Origin: JAIEOG01 sp964519985
Lineage (GTDB): Bacteria; Bdellovibrionota; FAC87; UBA2466
Assembly: GCA_964519985.1 (NCBI GenBank)
Contig: CAZFMF010000011.1
Span: 27,467-91,466, forward strand
Direction of reading: 5' to 3'
DNA length: 64,000 bases
The notes beneath the pieces are model-generated. The model worked only from the letters and a program-made list of their open reading frames with translations. It made no database searches and had not been told where the DNA came from. Positions 15,486-23,840 of this stretch are shown here, in pieces. How positions within the stretch are numbered: position 1 is the first letter of the stretch; each line of letters opens with the position of its first letter. Both the position numbers and the translations under genes were made by a program.

Positions 15486-17059
15486 AAGAGATCGTCAACG
15501 TTCTTGCTGTAGATGACAAGCCATCAAATCTTCTGGCTCTCGAAAACACTCTTCAAGGACATAAAATCAATTTTGTTAAAGCTGGCACCGGTAATGAAGC
15601 TTTAGCCAGGCTCTTAGAAATGGAGTTCGCGTGTGTTTTGCTTGATGTAAAGCTCCCCGATATCGACGGATTTGAACTTGCCCGAATTATTCGCGGCGAC
15701 GAGAAGACAAAATATCTCCCGATAATTTTCGTAAGTGGCCATCGGATTGGGCAAGATGACATTTTCACGGGCTACGAGATCGGAGCCTTTGACTACCTCC
15801 TCAAGCCGATCGACCCCACGATCGTCAGGAGCAAGGTAAATATATTTGCCGAGATGTATCGAAAAGAGACCGAGCGTAAACTCACACAACGAGCTCTCGA
15901 GGCAAGTGAAAAACACACACGCATGATTATCGAGAACGCTACCGATGCTTTTGTGGCGATTGATGCCCAAGGAGTCATAACCGCCTGGAACCAATCCGCG
16001 GAACTTACATTCGGTTGGAGTAAGGACGAGATTGTTGGAAAACCGGTGGCCGAAACACTCATCCCCTCGCGCTATCGACCCGCCCACCAGAAAGGATTGG
16101 ATCATTACTTCAAGACGGGAGAGGGTGCGGTCTTGAATAAACGTCTCGAGCTCTCGGCTCTGCACAAGGACGGCAGGGAGTTTCCCATTGAAATTTCCAT
16201 CTCGGACGCTGCGGTAAAAGATGGAATCGCGTTCTTTGCCTTCATTCATGACATCTCGGAGCGCAAACGTGCCGAAAATGCAATCCGCAAAGCAAAAGAA
16301 GATCTGGAAGGACGCGTAAAAGAGAGAACAATGGAACTAACGCTGCAAACGGAGGAGCTGAAGCGATCCAACGAAGAGTTGGCAAGATTCGCCTATATCT
16401 CTTCTCACGACCTCAAAGAGCCCCTCCGGATGATTTCGATGTATACCCAGATCCTGGAGGCAAGACATGCCGGACAGCTGAGTCAGGAGGCCAGGGACTG
16501 TATGGATATCGTAGTCGAGGGAGCTTCGAGAATGCGCACCCTCATTGACGATCTTCTTACGTATGCCCGGGTGGGACGAGGAGAAGAGAATTTTATAATG
16601 GTCGATACGAGCAAGGTCGTGGATAAGGTTATTGGCAATCTCAAGGCGTTAACCACCGAGACTGGCGCCGAGATCGATTGCGGGCGACTTCCGTCACTTG
16701 AAGCTCAAGAGGCTCAGATTACCCAGGTGTTTCAAAACCTGATCAGTAACGCGATTAAGTTTCGTGGGGCGGCGGCGCCCAAGATCAAGATCGAAGCCAA
16801 GGAAGTGGATGGATTTTATCAATTTTCAGTTCGAGACTTCGGTATCGGAATTCGTCCGGAATACCACGCCAAGTTGTTTAAGATTTTCCAAAGGCTCCAT
16901 ACCAAGGAAAAGTATCCAGGAACCGGGATCGGTCTCTCCGTGTGCAAAAAGATAGTTGAGATTCACGGAGGCAAGATTTGGGTGGAGTCCGAAGAAGAAA
17001 AAGGGGCGACGTTTCATTTTACACTCCCCAAGACACAACCGACGGGAGTTAGACTTTAG
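15482..17059 (+). CDS. Receiver-PAS-histidine kinase
   Basis: A 525-residue cytoplasmic protein: receiver (1-130, phospho-accepting Asp in LLDVKLPDIDG, Lys in LLKPID), PAS (about 137-265, ending HDISERK), a short coiled coil, HisKA with H309 in SSHDLKEPLRMISMYTQ, and HATPase (about 410-525) with FQNLISNAIKFRG and GTGIGLSVCKK. The 'SHDLxEPLRMI' phospho-acceptor region resembles phytochrome-type kinases. There is no DNA-binding output. It overlaps cheB by four bases. The N-terminal receiver suggests it accepts phosphate or a docking signal from an upstream kinase, forming a chain. Confidence 0.92.
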   Translation: MKEIVNVLAVDDKPSNLLALENTLQGHKINFVKAGTGNEALARLLEMEFACVLLDVKLPDIDGFELARIIRGDEKTKYLPIIFVSGHRIGQDDIFTGYEIGAFDYLLKPIDPTIVRSKVNIFAEMYRKETERKLTQRALEASEKHTRMIIENATDAFVAIDAQGVITAWNQSAELTFGWSKDEIVGKPVAETLIPSRYRPAHQKGLDHYFKTGEGAVLNKRLELSALHKDGREFPIEISISDAAVKDGIAFFAFIHDISERKRAENAIRKAKEDLEGRVKERTMELTLQTEELKRSNEELARFAYISSHDLKEPLRMISMYTQILEARHAGQLSQEARDCMDIVVEGASRMRTLIDDLLTYARVGRGEENFIMVDTSKVVDKVIGNLKALTTETGAEIDCGRLPSLEAQEAQITQVFQNLISNAIKFRGAAAPKIKIEAKEVDGFYQFSVRDFGIGIRPEYHAKLFKIFQRLHTKEKYPGTGIGLSVCKKIVEIHGGKIWVESEEEKGATFHFTLPKTQPTGVRL

Positions 17060-17066
17060 GCGGCTT

Positions 17067-17522
17067 ATGAAGGTCAGCAACGAAATATTGGTCGTCGACG
17101 ATAATAATGCGGATGTGAAGATCCTAAGAGACTTCTGGCCGGCGGAACTGGGAGCCTACCATTTCGTCGTAGCGGAAGACGGTGAGCAGGCACTTAACTA
17201 CATTCACAAACGAGGAAGGTATTCGGGACGAACAGCACCCTGCATCGTGTTCTTGGATCTTAACCTACCGAGAAAAAGCGGCACCGAAGTCCTGACCGAG
17301 ATCAAAAAGCACCCCGAGTTCAAAAACGTCACCGTTATCGTCTTATCGGGTTCGGATGATCCAAGAGACAAAGCGCAGTGTCTCGCGCTGGGGGCCGAGC
17401 GGTTCTTCACCAAACCAAGTAATTTGGAAGGTCTCGGGGCCTTTTTTTCCGTAATGAAATCTTATCTCCGCAAGGATTGTGGAAACGAATCTGCGGGTGA
17501 GATAGGAGGAGACAAGGAATGA
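17067..17522 (+). CDS. Single-domain response regulator (Rcp1-like)
   Basis: A 151-residue receiver alone. The phospho-accepting residue is D64 in VFLDLNLPRKSG; the acidic pair is in VVDDNNADV and the conserved Lys is in FFTKPSN. The long loop between strand 2 and helix 3 (INYIHKRGRYSGRTAPCIVF-like) is typical of Rcp1-type regulators that pair with phytochrome-like kinases. ATG 17067 has AGGCGG just upstream. It lies between two kinases of the matching type and overlaps the second by four bases, so it probably shuttles phosphate between them or to an unseen effector. Confidence 0.92.
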   Translation: MKVSNEILVVDDNNADVKILRDFWPAELGAYHFVVAEDGEQALNYIHKRGRYSGRTAPCIVFLDLNLPRKSGTEVLTEIKKHPEFKNVTVIVLSGSDDPRDKAQCLALGAERFFTKPSNLEGLGAFFSVMKSYLRKDCGNESAGEIGGDKE

Positions 17523-19456
17523 GTATCGCTAAATCATATGTTCTCTGTGTGGACGATGATCCCAGAAACCTCCTGGCTTTGAAGGCCGTACTCGCCAATG
17601 TGGGGGCCAATCTCGTCATGGCCCGTTCCGGAGCCGAGGCGCTTGAAGCAGCCGGGGAACGTGAGTTTGCGGTGATTCTCCTCGACGTCATGATGCCCGA
17701 CATGGACGGGATCGAGACGGCAAAACGGCTTCGCGAACTGGAAAACGCGAAGCATAGCCCGATCGTATTCGTTACCGCCTACCCATTGGATGAGATGCGA
17801 ACCTTTCGCGGTTATGCCTTGGGCGCCGTAGATTACATCCACAAACCAATTGGTACGGAAATTCTACAGTCTAAAGTTCGGGCATTCGTTCAACTCTTCG
17901 AGCTCCGTGAGCAGGTTAAAGAGCAGGCGATCAATGAGATGCGGCAACGTTGGGAAACGATGCGCCTTCGGGAAGAGTTTGAACGTGAGGCGTTACTTCA
18001 TCTTTTCGTCGATAATGTAAAAGATTACGGCGTTTTTTTTATCGATCCTGAAGGAGGCATCCACAACTGGAACCCGGCGTGCGAAAGTATCTTTGGATAT
18101 CAGGAATCGGAAATTCTGGGGCGGGATTTTTCGACTATCTTCGTACCCGAAGATGTGAATAAGAGGGTGCACCTTTTGGAGCTTGAAAAAGCGAAAGAAA
18201 AAGGTCGAGCGGAGGATGAGCGATGGCATCTGCGGAAAGACGGCACACGTTTTTGGGCGGACGGAGTGGTGACCCCGCTAAGAGACAAGAATGGAGAGCT
18301 ACGAGGATTTTGTAAGCTGGTGCGTGACAATACTCGGCGGAAAGAGTGGGAGGAGACACTTAAAAGAAGTGAAGATCGCTTTAGAATGGCGGTCGACTCC
18401 GCGCGATTAGGCACGTGGGACTACGATCCGAAGACGGGTAGCCTCGAGTGGTCCGATCGGGCGAAAGAGCTAGCCGGCCTCCCCGAGAATTCCACGGTAA
18501 CTTACGAAACCTTTCTAGCTTCACTACACCCTGAAGATCGCCCTCGCGTCGAGCAAAGAATAGCAGAAGCCCTGAGCGGAAAAGCCGACGGGCAATACGC
18601 GATTGAGTACCGAACGGTGGGTTTAGTCGATAAGATCATGCGGTGGCTCTATGTAAGGGGGAAAGTTTACACGGACGAGCAAGGCCTACCCACTCGTTTC
18701 ATTGGAACGGTGATGGACATTACCGATGAAAAAAGAGCGGAAGAAGAACGAACGGCACTGATCGATAGCCTTAAGGGCTCGAATCGAGAGCTGGAAAGTT
18801 TTGCTTCTACGGCCTCGCATGATCTCCAGGAGCCACTCCGAATGATCTCTATGTATCTTTCGCTTCTCGAACGTCGCTTTCAAGGAAGATTGGGAGAAGA
18901 CGAAAAAGAATACATGCATTCGGTTGTGAATGCCTCAGATAGAATGAAGCGTCTCACAACGGATCTACTTAGTTATTCGAGGCTATTCGGTGAGAAAATC
19001 GACTCAGGGCCAGTAGACCTGAACTCCGCGCTGGAGAAGGCTCTGGAGAATCTAAGTCTGGCGATTGAGGAAAGTGGCGCCAGAATTACGCGAGACCGAC
19101 TCCCAATGATTCGCGGGAACGGCACGCAGTTAGTCCAGCTTTTCCAAAATCTTATCTCGAACGCAATCAAGTACCAAACGAGAAAATCCCTTCCGGAAAT
19201 TTCTATATCGGCAATGCGACAAGACCAACAATGGATAATTGCAGTTAAAGACAATGGTATAGGTTTCGATATGGAGCACTCCGGGAAGATTTTTGACGTC
19301 TTTCAACGTCTTCATTCCCGCACGGAATATGCTGGATCAGGACTTGGTCTCTCCACTTGTAGAAAAATCGTGGAGCATCATCAGGGAAGAATCTGGGCGG
19401 AGTCAGCGCCAGCCGATGGCTCGACATTTTACGTTGCCCTTCCCGTTTCCGAGTGA
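17519..19456 (+). CDS. Receiver-PAS-PAS-histidine kinase
   Basis: A 645-residue cytoplasmic protein: receiver (1-125, Asp in LLDVMMPDMDG, Lys in HKPIG), PAS 1 (about 160-285), PAS 2 with a PAC tail (about 290-420, RFIGTVMDITDEK), HisKA with H434 in TASHDLQEPLRMISMYLSL, and HATPase (about 520-645, FQNLISNAIKYQ, GSGLGLSTC). It is closely similar in design to the kinase encoded at 15482 and is probably a paralogue. It ends the signalling operon; the third 16-bp palindrome lies 51 bases past the stop. There is no obvious transcriptional output domain. Confidence 0.92.
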   Translation: MSIAKSYVLCVDDDPRNLLALKAVLANVGANLVMARSGAEALEAAGEREFAVILLDVMMPDMDGIETAKRLRELENAKHSPIVFVTAYPLDEMRTFRGYALGAVDYIHKPIGTEILQSKVRAFVQLFELREQVKEQAINEMRQRWETMRLREEFEREALLHLFVDNVKDYGVFFIDPEGGIHNWNPACESIFGYQESEILGRDFSTIFVPEDVNKRVHLLELEKAKEKGRAEDERWHLRKDGTRFWADGVVTPLRDKNGELRGFCKLVRDNTRRKEWEETLKRSEDRFRMAVDSARLGTWDYDPKTGSLEWSDRAKELAGLPENSTVTYETFLASLHPEDRPRVEQRIAEALSGKADGQYAIEYRTVGLVDKIMRWLYVRGKVYTDEQGLPTRFIGTVMDITDEKRAEEERTALIDSLKGSNRELESFASTASHDLQEPLRMISMYLSLLERRFQGRLGEDEKEYMHSVVNASDRMKRLTTDLLSYSRLFGEKIDSGPVDLNSALEKALENLSLAIEESGARITRDRLPMIRGNGTQLVQLFQNLISNAIKYQTRKSLPEISISAMRQDQQWIIAVKDNGIGFDMEHSGKIFDVFQRLHSRTEYAGSGLGLSTCRKIVEHHQGRIWAESAPADGSTFYVALPVSE

Positions 19457-19502
19457 CGGCACGGGACCGAATCTTCCCATTGCTTTCGAACGAGGTAGTA
19501 AG

Positions 19503-19526
19503 CGCCACTCCGGCGCCGGAGTGGCG
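19503..19526. repeat. 24-bp palindrome containing copy 3 of the 16-bp repeat
   Basis: ACTCCGGCGCCGGAGT at 19507-19522 is the same 16-mer as at 2289 and 4909. Here it is extended on both sides by CGCC/GGCG to 24 perfect base pairs. It lies behind the last kinase gene and before ung. Confidence 0.85.
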
Positions 19527-19596
19527 ATTCGGCAGGGTGCCGCGCCGCGATTCCTTCGCTTGTCGGGTCACCATCCACGGCGCTATACCGGAATTC

Positions 19597-20307
19597 ATGA
19601 ATGAAACGTCCGGCACCGCGCGATTTCCCCAGAACCTTCCGCCCCAATGGCGTAGCCACCTCTCGGCGGAGGCGGAAAAGGACTACTTCACCGGGCTAAC
19701 CCGATTCCTGCGTTCGGAATACCAGAGCGGAAAGAAGATCTTTCCATCGCGCGATCACATTTTGCGGGCGCTGCAGGCAATTGATTACGATCGGGTGAAG
19801 GTCGTCATCCTGGGACAGGATCCCTATCACGGCGATGGTCAGGCGATTGGCCTTTGTTTCGCCGTTCCAAATTCCTTAAAGCCCAAGCCACCGAGCCTGA
19901 TGAACATCTTCAAGGAGATTACTTCCGATCTCGGCAAGCCGGTAAACCCGCAAGAGTCGGAACTTTCCCACTGGGTGGATCAAGGGGTTTTGCTCCTCAA
20001 TACCGTGCTTTCCGTTCGCCAGGGACAAGCGCACTCGCACAAGGAAAAAGGTTGGGAGTGCTTTACCGACCGAGTCATCACCCTGCTCAACGAACGCGAA
20101 AAGCCCTTGGTCTTTATCCTTTGGGGCTCGCCGGCTCGGAAGAAAAAAGCCCTGATCACCAATCCCAAGCACCGCATCTTGGAATCGGCTCACCCTTCTC
20201 CCCTTTCGGCTTACGCGGGCTTCTTCGGTAGCCGTCCCTTTTCCCGCGCCAATGCGATTCTGGAAAGCTGGGGCGAGACGCCGATCGACTGGGAAATCAC
20301 GCGCTAA
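19597..20307 (+). CDS. ung: Uracil-DNA glycosylase
   Basis: A 236-residue family 1 enzyme that removes uracil from DNA in base-excision repair. The water-activating loop GQDPYHG (73-79, D75) is present, as are LLLNTVLSVR with GQAHSH, ILWGSPARKK, and the DNA-intercalating HPSPLSAYAGF loop. The length is normal. The frame is open back to 19453, but the ATG at 19597 gives the family-length protein. It is monocistronic, following the signalling operon with the palindrome between. Confidence 0.96.
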   Translation: MNETSGTARFPQNLPPQWRSHLSAEAEKDYFTGLTRFLRSEYQSGKKIFPSRDHILRALQAIDYDRVKVVILGQDPYHGDGQAIGLCFAVPNSLKPKPPSLMNIFKEITSDLGKPVNPQESELSHWVDQGVLLLNTVLSVRQGQAHSHKEKGWECFTDRVITLLNEREKPLVFILWGSPARKKKALITNPKHRILESAHPSPLSAYAGFFGSRPFSRANAILESWGETPIDWEITR

Positions 20308-20333
20308 CGGTCCCCTTCTGACACCGCCCCTCG

Positions 20334-20392
20334 GCAAAAGATCCCAACTCGCCACCACCCTTCGTGCCTGAAGTCGGTGGCAAGTCTTTTGC
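20334..20392. repeat. Interrupted inverted repeat upstream of the outer-membrane protein gene
   Basis: Outer arms GCAAAAGA (20334-20341) and TCTTTTGC (20385-20392) and inner arms GCCACC (20351-20356) and GGTGGC (20376-20381) are in register with unequal bulges. It could be an RNA element in the leader of the next gene or a terminator for ung. Confidence 0.45.
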
Positions 20393-20416
20393 TCTACCAC
20401 CCCTCGGGGAGGGCCA

Positions 20417-21286
20417 ATGCCTAAGAACAAAAGTTCACGGTTTGGGTTCGAGTTTGGATTTGAGTTTGGGAAAGTCGCACTATTGGGACTTCACTTGGTG
20501 GGGACGGCGCAACTGCTGGCGGAAGTCGCGGGGACGTCGTCCGCGGAAGTGACCGCACCGACGAGTAAAGCGGTAGCGGGCGTCGATATTCGCCCGTCGT
20601 GGGATCCGGCAACGGGGGTGCTGCGCTCAGAAGACTCGGTGGAGTTGGGGTACCAGTTTCGTCCGGGACGGCAGGTGACTTACGTTCAGGCGTTCAATAC
20701 CCATTTAACGACTCCGGGGTCGGAACAACGCTTCGGTTCCAAGCTAGACCGCGGCTATATCCGAACGTCGCTCAGCAAGCTTGCCGAGGACGCATCGTTG
20801 GGACTGAGTCTCAGTTACCAAAACCGAATTTATCTGCCGACCGCCGACTATGATCAGGCGGCCGGCATGATCACCTTGGTACGTAACTACGTTACGCTTA
20901 CCAAGGTGATTTCGGATCGGGTCTCGGTTTCGCTCGTGGAAATGCCTATTCTGCAAGCGTATAGCCGCGCGGGCACGGTAGGGGCGACGGGAGCGTCGGC
21001 AAACTCGATCTTCGAAAACCGGGTTTATCTCATCGGATATTTCAAACTCAGTTCGAAGTTCTCGCTCTCGGTACCGCTGATGTTCCACCAAACCCGCTAC
21101 GCGGATTTTCAGGCGGGGGCGAAGAACAATGCGGCGTGGACGCTGTTTCTGTGGACGTATCCAGAACTCACCTACAGCCTCACCGACACCACTTCGCTAG
21201 GGCTTGCCTATTACAGCGGAGACTTGCTGAAGGCGGAGGGGTGGAAAACGGGGACGTTCCAGTTTGCCGTGACCGCCTATCTTTAA
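20417..21286 (+). CDS. Putative outer-membrane beta-barrel protein
   Basis: A 289-residue protein. GGGGAGGG sits five bases before ATG 20417. After an odd N-terminus (FGFEFGFEFGK, from a 12-base tandem repeat) comes a hydrophobic leader (VALLGLHLVGTAQLLAEVAG). The mature region has alternating strands with aromatic ends (SVELGYQFRPGRQVTYVQAF, ASLGLSLSYQNRIYL, FSLSVPLMFHQTRYADF) and closes with FQFAVTAYL, a terminal strand ending in a hydrophobic residue as in BAM substrates. No specific family is recognised. A strong intrinsic terminator follows at 21306. Confidence 0.6.
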   Translation: MPKNKSSRFGFEFGFEFGKVALLGLHLVGTAQLLAEVAGTSSAEVTAPTSKAVAGVDIRPSWDPATGVLRSEDSVELGYQFRPGRQVTYVQAFNTHLTTPGSEQRFGSKLDRGYIRTSLSKLAEDASLGLSLSYQNRIYLPTADYDQAAGMITLVRNYVTLTKVISDRVSVSLVEMPILQAYSRAGTVGATGASANSIFENRVYLIGYFKLSSKFSLSVPLMFHQTRYADFQAGAKNNAAWTLFLWTYPELTYSLTDTTSLGLAYYSGDLLKAEGWKTGTFQFAVTAYL

Positions 21287-21305
21287 AGACTTAAGGGGGA
21301 CGATG

Positions 21306-21341
21306 ACCACGCTGGGCGCCTCTTGCCCGGCGTGGTTATTT
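21306..21341 (+). terminator. Rho-independent terminator
   Basis: ACCACGCTGGGC pairs with GCCCGGCGTGGT (12 bp, one T-G wobble) around a 7-base loop and is followed by TATTT. It serves the outer-membrane protein gene. Its 3' part overlaps the end of the convergent gene. Confidence 0.75.
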
Positions 21342-22832
21342 GACTGGAACGTAATAGCATTTCCCGGTGGCTTTGTTGCAAACTCTTCGGGTCGCCCGAG
21401 TGGGGACCGGGGCTCCGACTTGCGGAACCCGACATCCCGCACCACTACAAGCGGGAACGGCGACCTGCGGAACGCCACAAGCCCCGCCTTGGCAAACAGG
21501 TTGGACGGTCGTCGAATGGCTTTGGGCGGATTTCTGGACGGACTGCTCTTCGAGCCGTTTCTGATAATAGCTTTCCGTGCCGGGCTCACTGAGAATTTGC
21601 CCCAGCCCAATCGCCGGGGACTGACTCGAGAGGGACCAACCATCGGGCGCGCTCGCCGTCGGTGATTTTGTCACCGTGGCGCTCATATAGACCGTACCCG
21701 AATCACCGCTTACCCGCGCAATCTCCTGCCGGTAGAAAGCCGAATAGTCTTTGCCCCTTTCCGTATTGGCCAATTTGGACTCCGCATGCCTAAAGAAATC
21801 CTCCACCTCGCGCACATCCCGAAACTGAAGTGGAACCCCATCCTTGCCCGTGAAGTATTTCGAGGGGATGGAATGCAGCTGGGACATTGCGGAAGGCGGG
21901 CCGGCCACCGTCATCACCGCGGATGGGTTACGCGCACTCACCGCCCAGTTGCCCCAGGACGTCGGCCTCCCAAATTTTTCTACCATTTTTGGATCGTTGG
22001 GAGCCCCAGCCCTGACCCAATCATTGAATTGCTTCATGTGCGGTAAAGAAGTGCCCTCCCAATGCTCACCGAAAGCTCGAGTAAACGCGTCATTGGGAAG
22101 GAGACGGGCTTGAAGGTTTTTCGTGAACAGCGCCTTCTCTTTGGTCGCCGCTTTTTCAAAATATTCGGAAAGCGCGTAGCTGCCCGCTTTCGTCTTCAAT
22201 GTCGTGGCGAGTTCTTGGCGATCGCGTAGCGTGGACATCAGCTCCGACATCGCGCGGCCGGCCCCAGCGGGGTCCGCTTTAAGGAGATTTTGAATTTTCT
22301 GTAGTCGCAACGCCGCCGCATCGGCGCTCTCCCCCGTGCGCGCCGCAATTTCTTTGGCGGCGAGTCCGTGCTGCCGGGTGTTTCCTTGAATCAATTCCTC
22401 GGTTCCCTTGGGAAGATTCCCGGCTTTGATCGCCTTGATGTTTTCCTTAAAAAACCTACCGAAGTCTTTTTGGTAGGTATAGATATTCGACAACGCTTTC
22501 GCGTCACTCCCGACAAGTTTTTGCACCTCATCGAGTTTTCCGCTCTCGAGCGCTTGCTTCAGATCGGGGTGCTCCTCCAAACCGCTCAAGTCCCCCTTAG
22601 GATCCGCGATGGTTTTTTTCGCCCATTCGGCCGATTTCCGCTTCAGCGCTTCAAGCTTCTGACGCTCCACTTCTTCGGCTGAAGGCGCCGCATTACGGTC
22701 GACCGTGGTGGTGTTTGGGCCGGTGGGCTCGCTCCCATAGTTCGCTTCGGGTTCAGCGTGCTTCTTTTCATCGGCCGTCGCGCTTAGCGCAATGCATAAA
22801 AAAAAGGCAAAGAAGATTGGAACGGATCTCAT
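21336..22832 (-). CDS. Unknown secreted protein with C-terminal Cys-x-VPQV repeats
   Basis: A 498-residue protein with a clear signal peptide (MRSVPIFFAFFLCIALSATA). A charged helical region (about 45-260) is rich in Lys and Glu. A mixed central part follows, with GRPTSWGNWAVSARNPSAV and a region containing DYSAFYRQEIARVSGDSGTV. The last 60 residues hold a repeat, CQGGACGVPQV then CSGAGCRVPQV, and a final CNKATGKCYYVPV, so three cysteine pairs. This suggests a disulfide-bonded or metal-binding tail. No family was recognised. It is converged upon by the gene upstream and its start is 10 bases from the repeat-bounded region at 22840. Confidence 0.6.
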   Translation of the reverse strand: MRSVPIFFAFFLCIALSATADEKKHAEPEANYGSEPTGPNTTTVDRNAAPSAEEVERQKLEALKRKSAEWAKKTIADPKGDLSGLEEHPDLKQALESGKLDEVQKLVGSDAKALSNIYTYQKDFGRFFKENIKAIKAGNLPKGTEELIQGNTRQHGLAAKEIAARTGESADAAALRLQKIQNLLKADPAGAGRAMSELMSTLRDRQELATTLKTKAGSYALSEYFEKAATKEKALFTKNLQARLLPNDAFTRAFGEHWEGTSLPHMKQFNDWVRAGAPNDPKMVEKFGRPTSWGNWAVSARNPSAVMTVAGPPSAMSQLHSIPSKYFTGKDGVPLQFRDVREVEDFFRHAESKLANTERGKDYSAFYRQEIARVSGDSGTVYMSATVTKSPTASAPDGWSLSSQSPAIGLGQILSEPGTESYYQKRLEEQSVQKSAQSHSTTVQPVCQGGACGVPQVAVPACSGAGCRVPQVGAPVPTRATRRVCNKATGKCYYVPVK

Positions 22833-22863
22833 TCCCGCATTGTAACACCCGCCACGAAGCGGT

Positions 22864-23742
22864 TCAGCGATCCCATCGCGTTTGGACGAGCAGGCTCACC
22901 GACCGCGAGAGCGGAACGCCGCGAGACGGCAAAAGCGTCGCATCCGAATAGAGCGCCCCCACGGAAAGCGTTTCGGCGGCGAGATAGGAAAGCTGGGCGG
23001 TAATGGGAGCGGAAAACTGGCTCGAACTCGCGGCCGTGATCAAACCCGTAGTCCGCACCGGCCCTTCGAAAACCGCCGAGAGCATTAAACCAAACCGAAA
23101 ATCCTCGTAGCTCCATCCCCCGCCGAACGAAACCGAGGCCCCAAGCGCCGGCGCCAGGTGCAGTGTACCGGCCGACGTTTCCCAATCGCGCGCGATCGGC
23201 TGATGCGCTTCACCCAGCAAAACCGCATCCCAGCTTCCCCAGGTTTTTTGCGCCAGCGCCCCGAGTGTGAGTGTCCAGTAGCCGCGACCGAGAGCATCGA
23301 CTTGGTAGAGCGAAGCGGAATGAAAGGGGGCGCGCCCAGTGGGCAGCGTGACGCTCGCGAAAGCCACCACCTTTGGTTTCCAGCGCGAATAACTCCAGAG
23401 CGGAACGGCTTCATAACCCACCATCAAACCCGCATCGCCGAGACCGAGCGCTTCGGCCGAGGAACCATTGCGCGATCGCGCCCGCCGCGCGACGGGAACG
23501 CTCACCCCCAGTTGCCAACGATCGGAAATCAACGTCGCAAAATCCAGCCGCAAAGTTTGGCGCGTTTCCGAATCACCGGCGCCGCGGGGAACAAAAGCGC
23601 CTACGTCGGAAGCTTCGCCCACTACGCTTGCCAATAGCGTGGTGGCGGTGAGCTGCATCCGCTCATCGCCCGAGATCAGCGCCGGAAAAAGATTACCGGA
23701 CCCGCAGCAGGCGGCGGCTAATAGCAGCCGGGGAGCCGTCAT
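22864..23742 (-). CDS. Outer-membrane channel-like protein with Cys-Cys leader
   Basis: A 292-residue beta-rich protein. ATG 23742 is preferred: AGGG stands six bases upstream and it opens a leader (TAPRLLLAAACCGSGN). A GTG at 23844 that overlaps the previous stop is also possible, but would read through a dispersed repeat. Later segments (QTLRLDFATLISDRWQLGVSVPVARR, KVVAFASVTLPTGRAPF, SVSLLVQTRW) resemble 'transporter' beta-barrels of the phenol-degradation outer-membrane type. It is the last gene of a unit with the redoxin and lipoprotein genes upstream. CCGSGNLFPALISGDE after the leader could be a lipobox or a metal site. Confidence 0.6.
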   Translation of the reverse strand: MTAPRLLLAAACCGSGNLFPALISGDERMQLTATTLLASVVGEASDVGAFVPRGAGDSETRQTLRLDFATLISDRWQLGVSVPVARRARSRNGSSAEALGLGDAGLMVGYEAVPLWSYSRWKPKVVAFASVTLPTGRAPFHSASLYQVDALGRGYWTLTLGALAQKTWGSWDAVLLGEAHQPIARDWETSAGTLHLAPALGASVSFGGGWSYEDFRFGLMLSAVFEGPVRTTGLITAASSSQFSAPITAQLSYLAAETLSVGALYSDATLLPSRGVPLSRSVSLLVQTRWDR

Positions 23743-23768
23743 GGCCAGCCCTATCGCAACGGCGACCG

Positions 23769-23822
23769 CGCGGCTTCGCCGTGTGGGATTGCTTCGGGCC
23801 TGAAGGCGCTCGCAATGACGGA
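23769..23822. repeat. Dispersed REP-like repeat, patch 1
   Basis: This stretch has complementary short segments (CGCGCGGCTTCGCC, GATTGCTTCGGGCCTG, GCTCGCAATGACGG) of the 'cattgcgag / gaagcaatc' type that recurs at 26249, 42915, 44250, 45530 and 63483. It lies between the lipoprotein stop and the preferred start of the outer-membrane protein gene. Confidence 0.7.
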
Positions 23823-23840
23823 AAGCTCGCAAAGACTGTT

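Noticed and set aside
15482..19456. Phytochrome or light sensing by the two kinases with SHDLxEPLRMI phospho-acceptor regions
   Set aside because: There is no GAF-PHY chromophore domain or chromophore-binding Cys; only the kinase class is similar.
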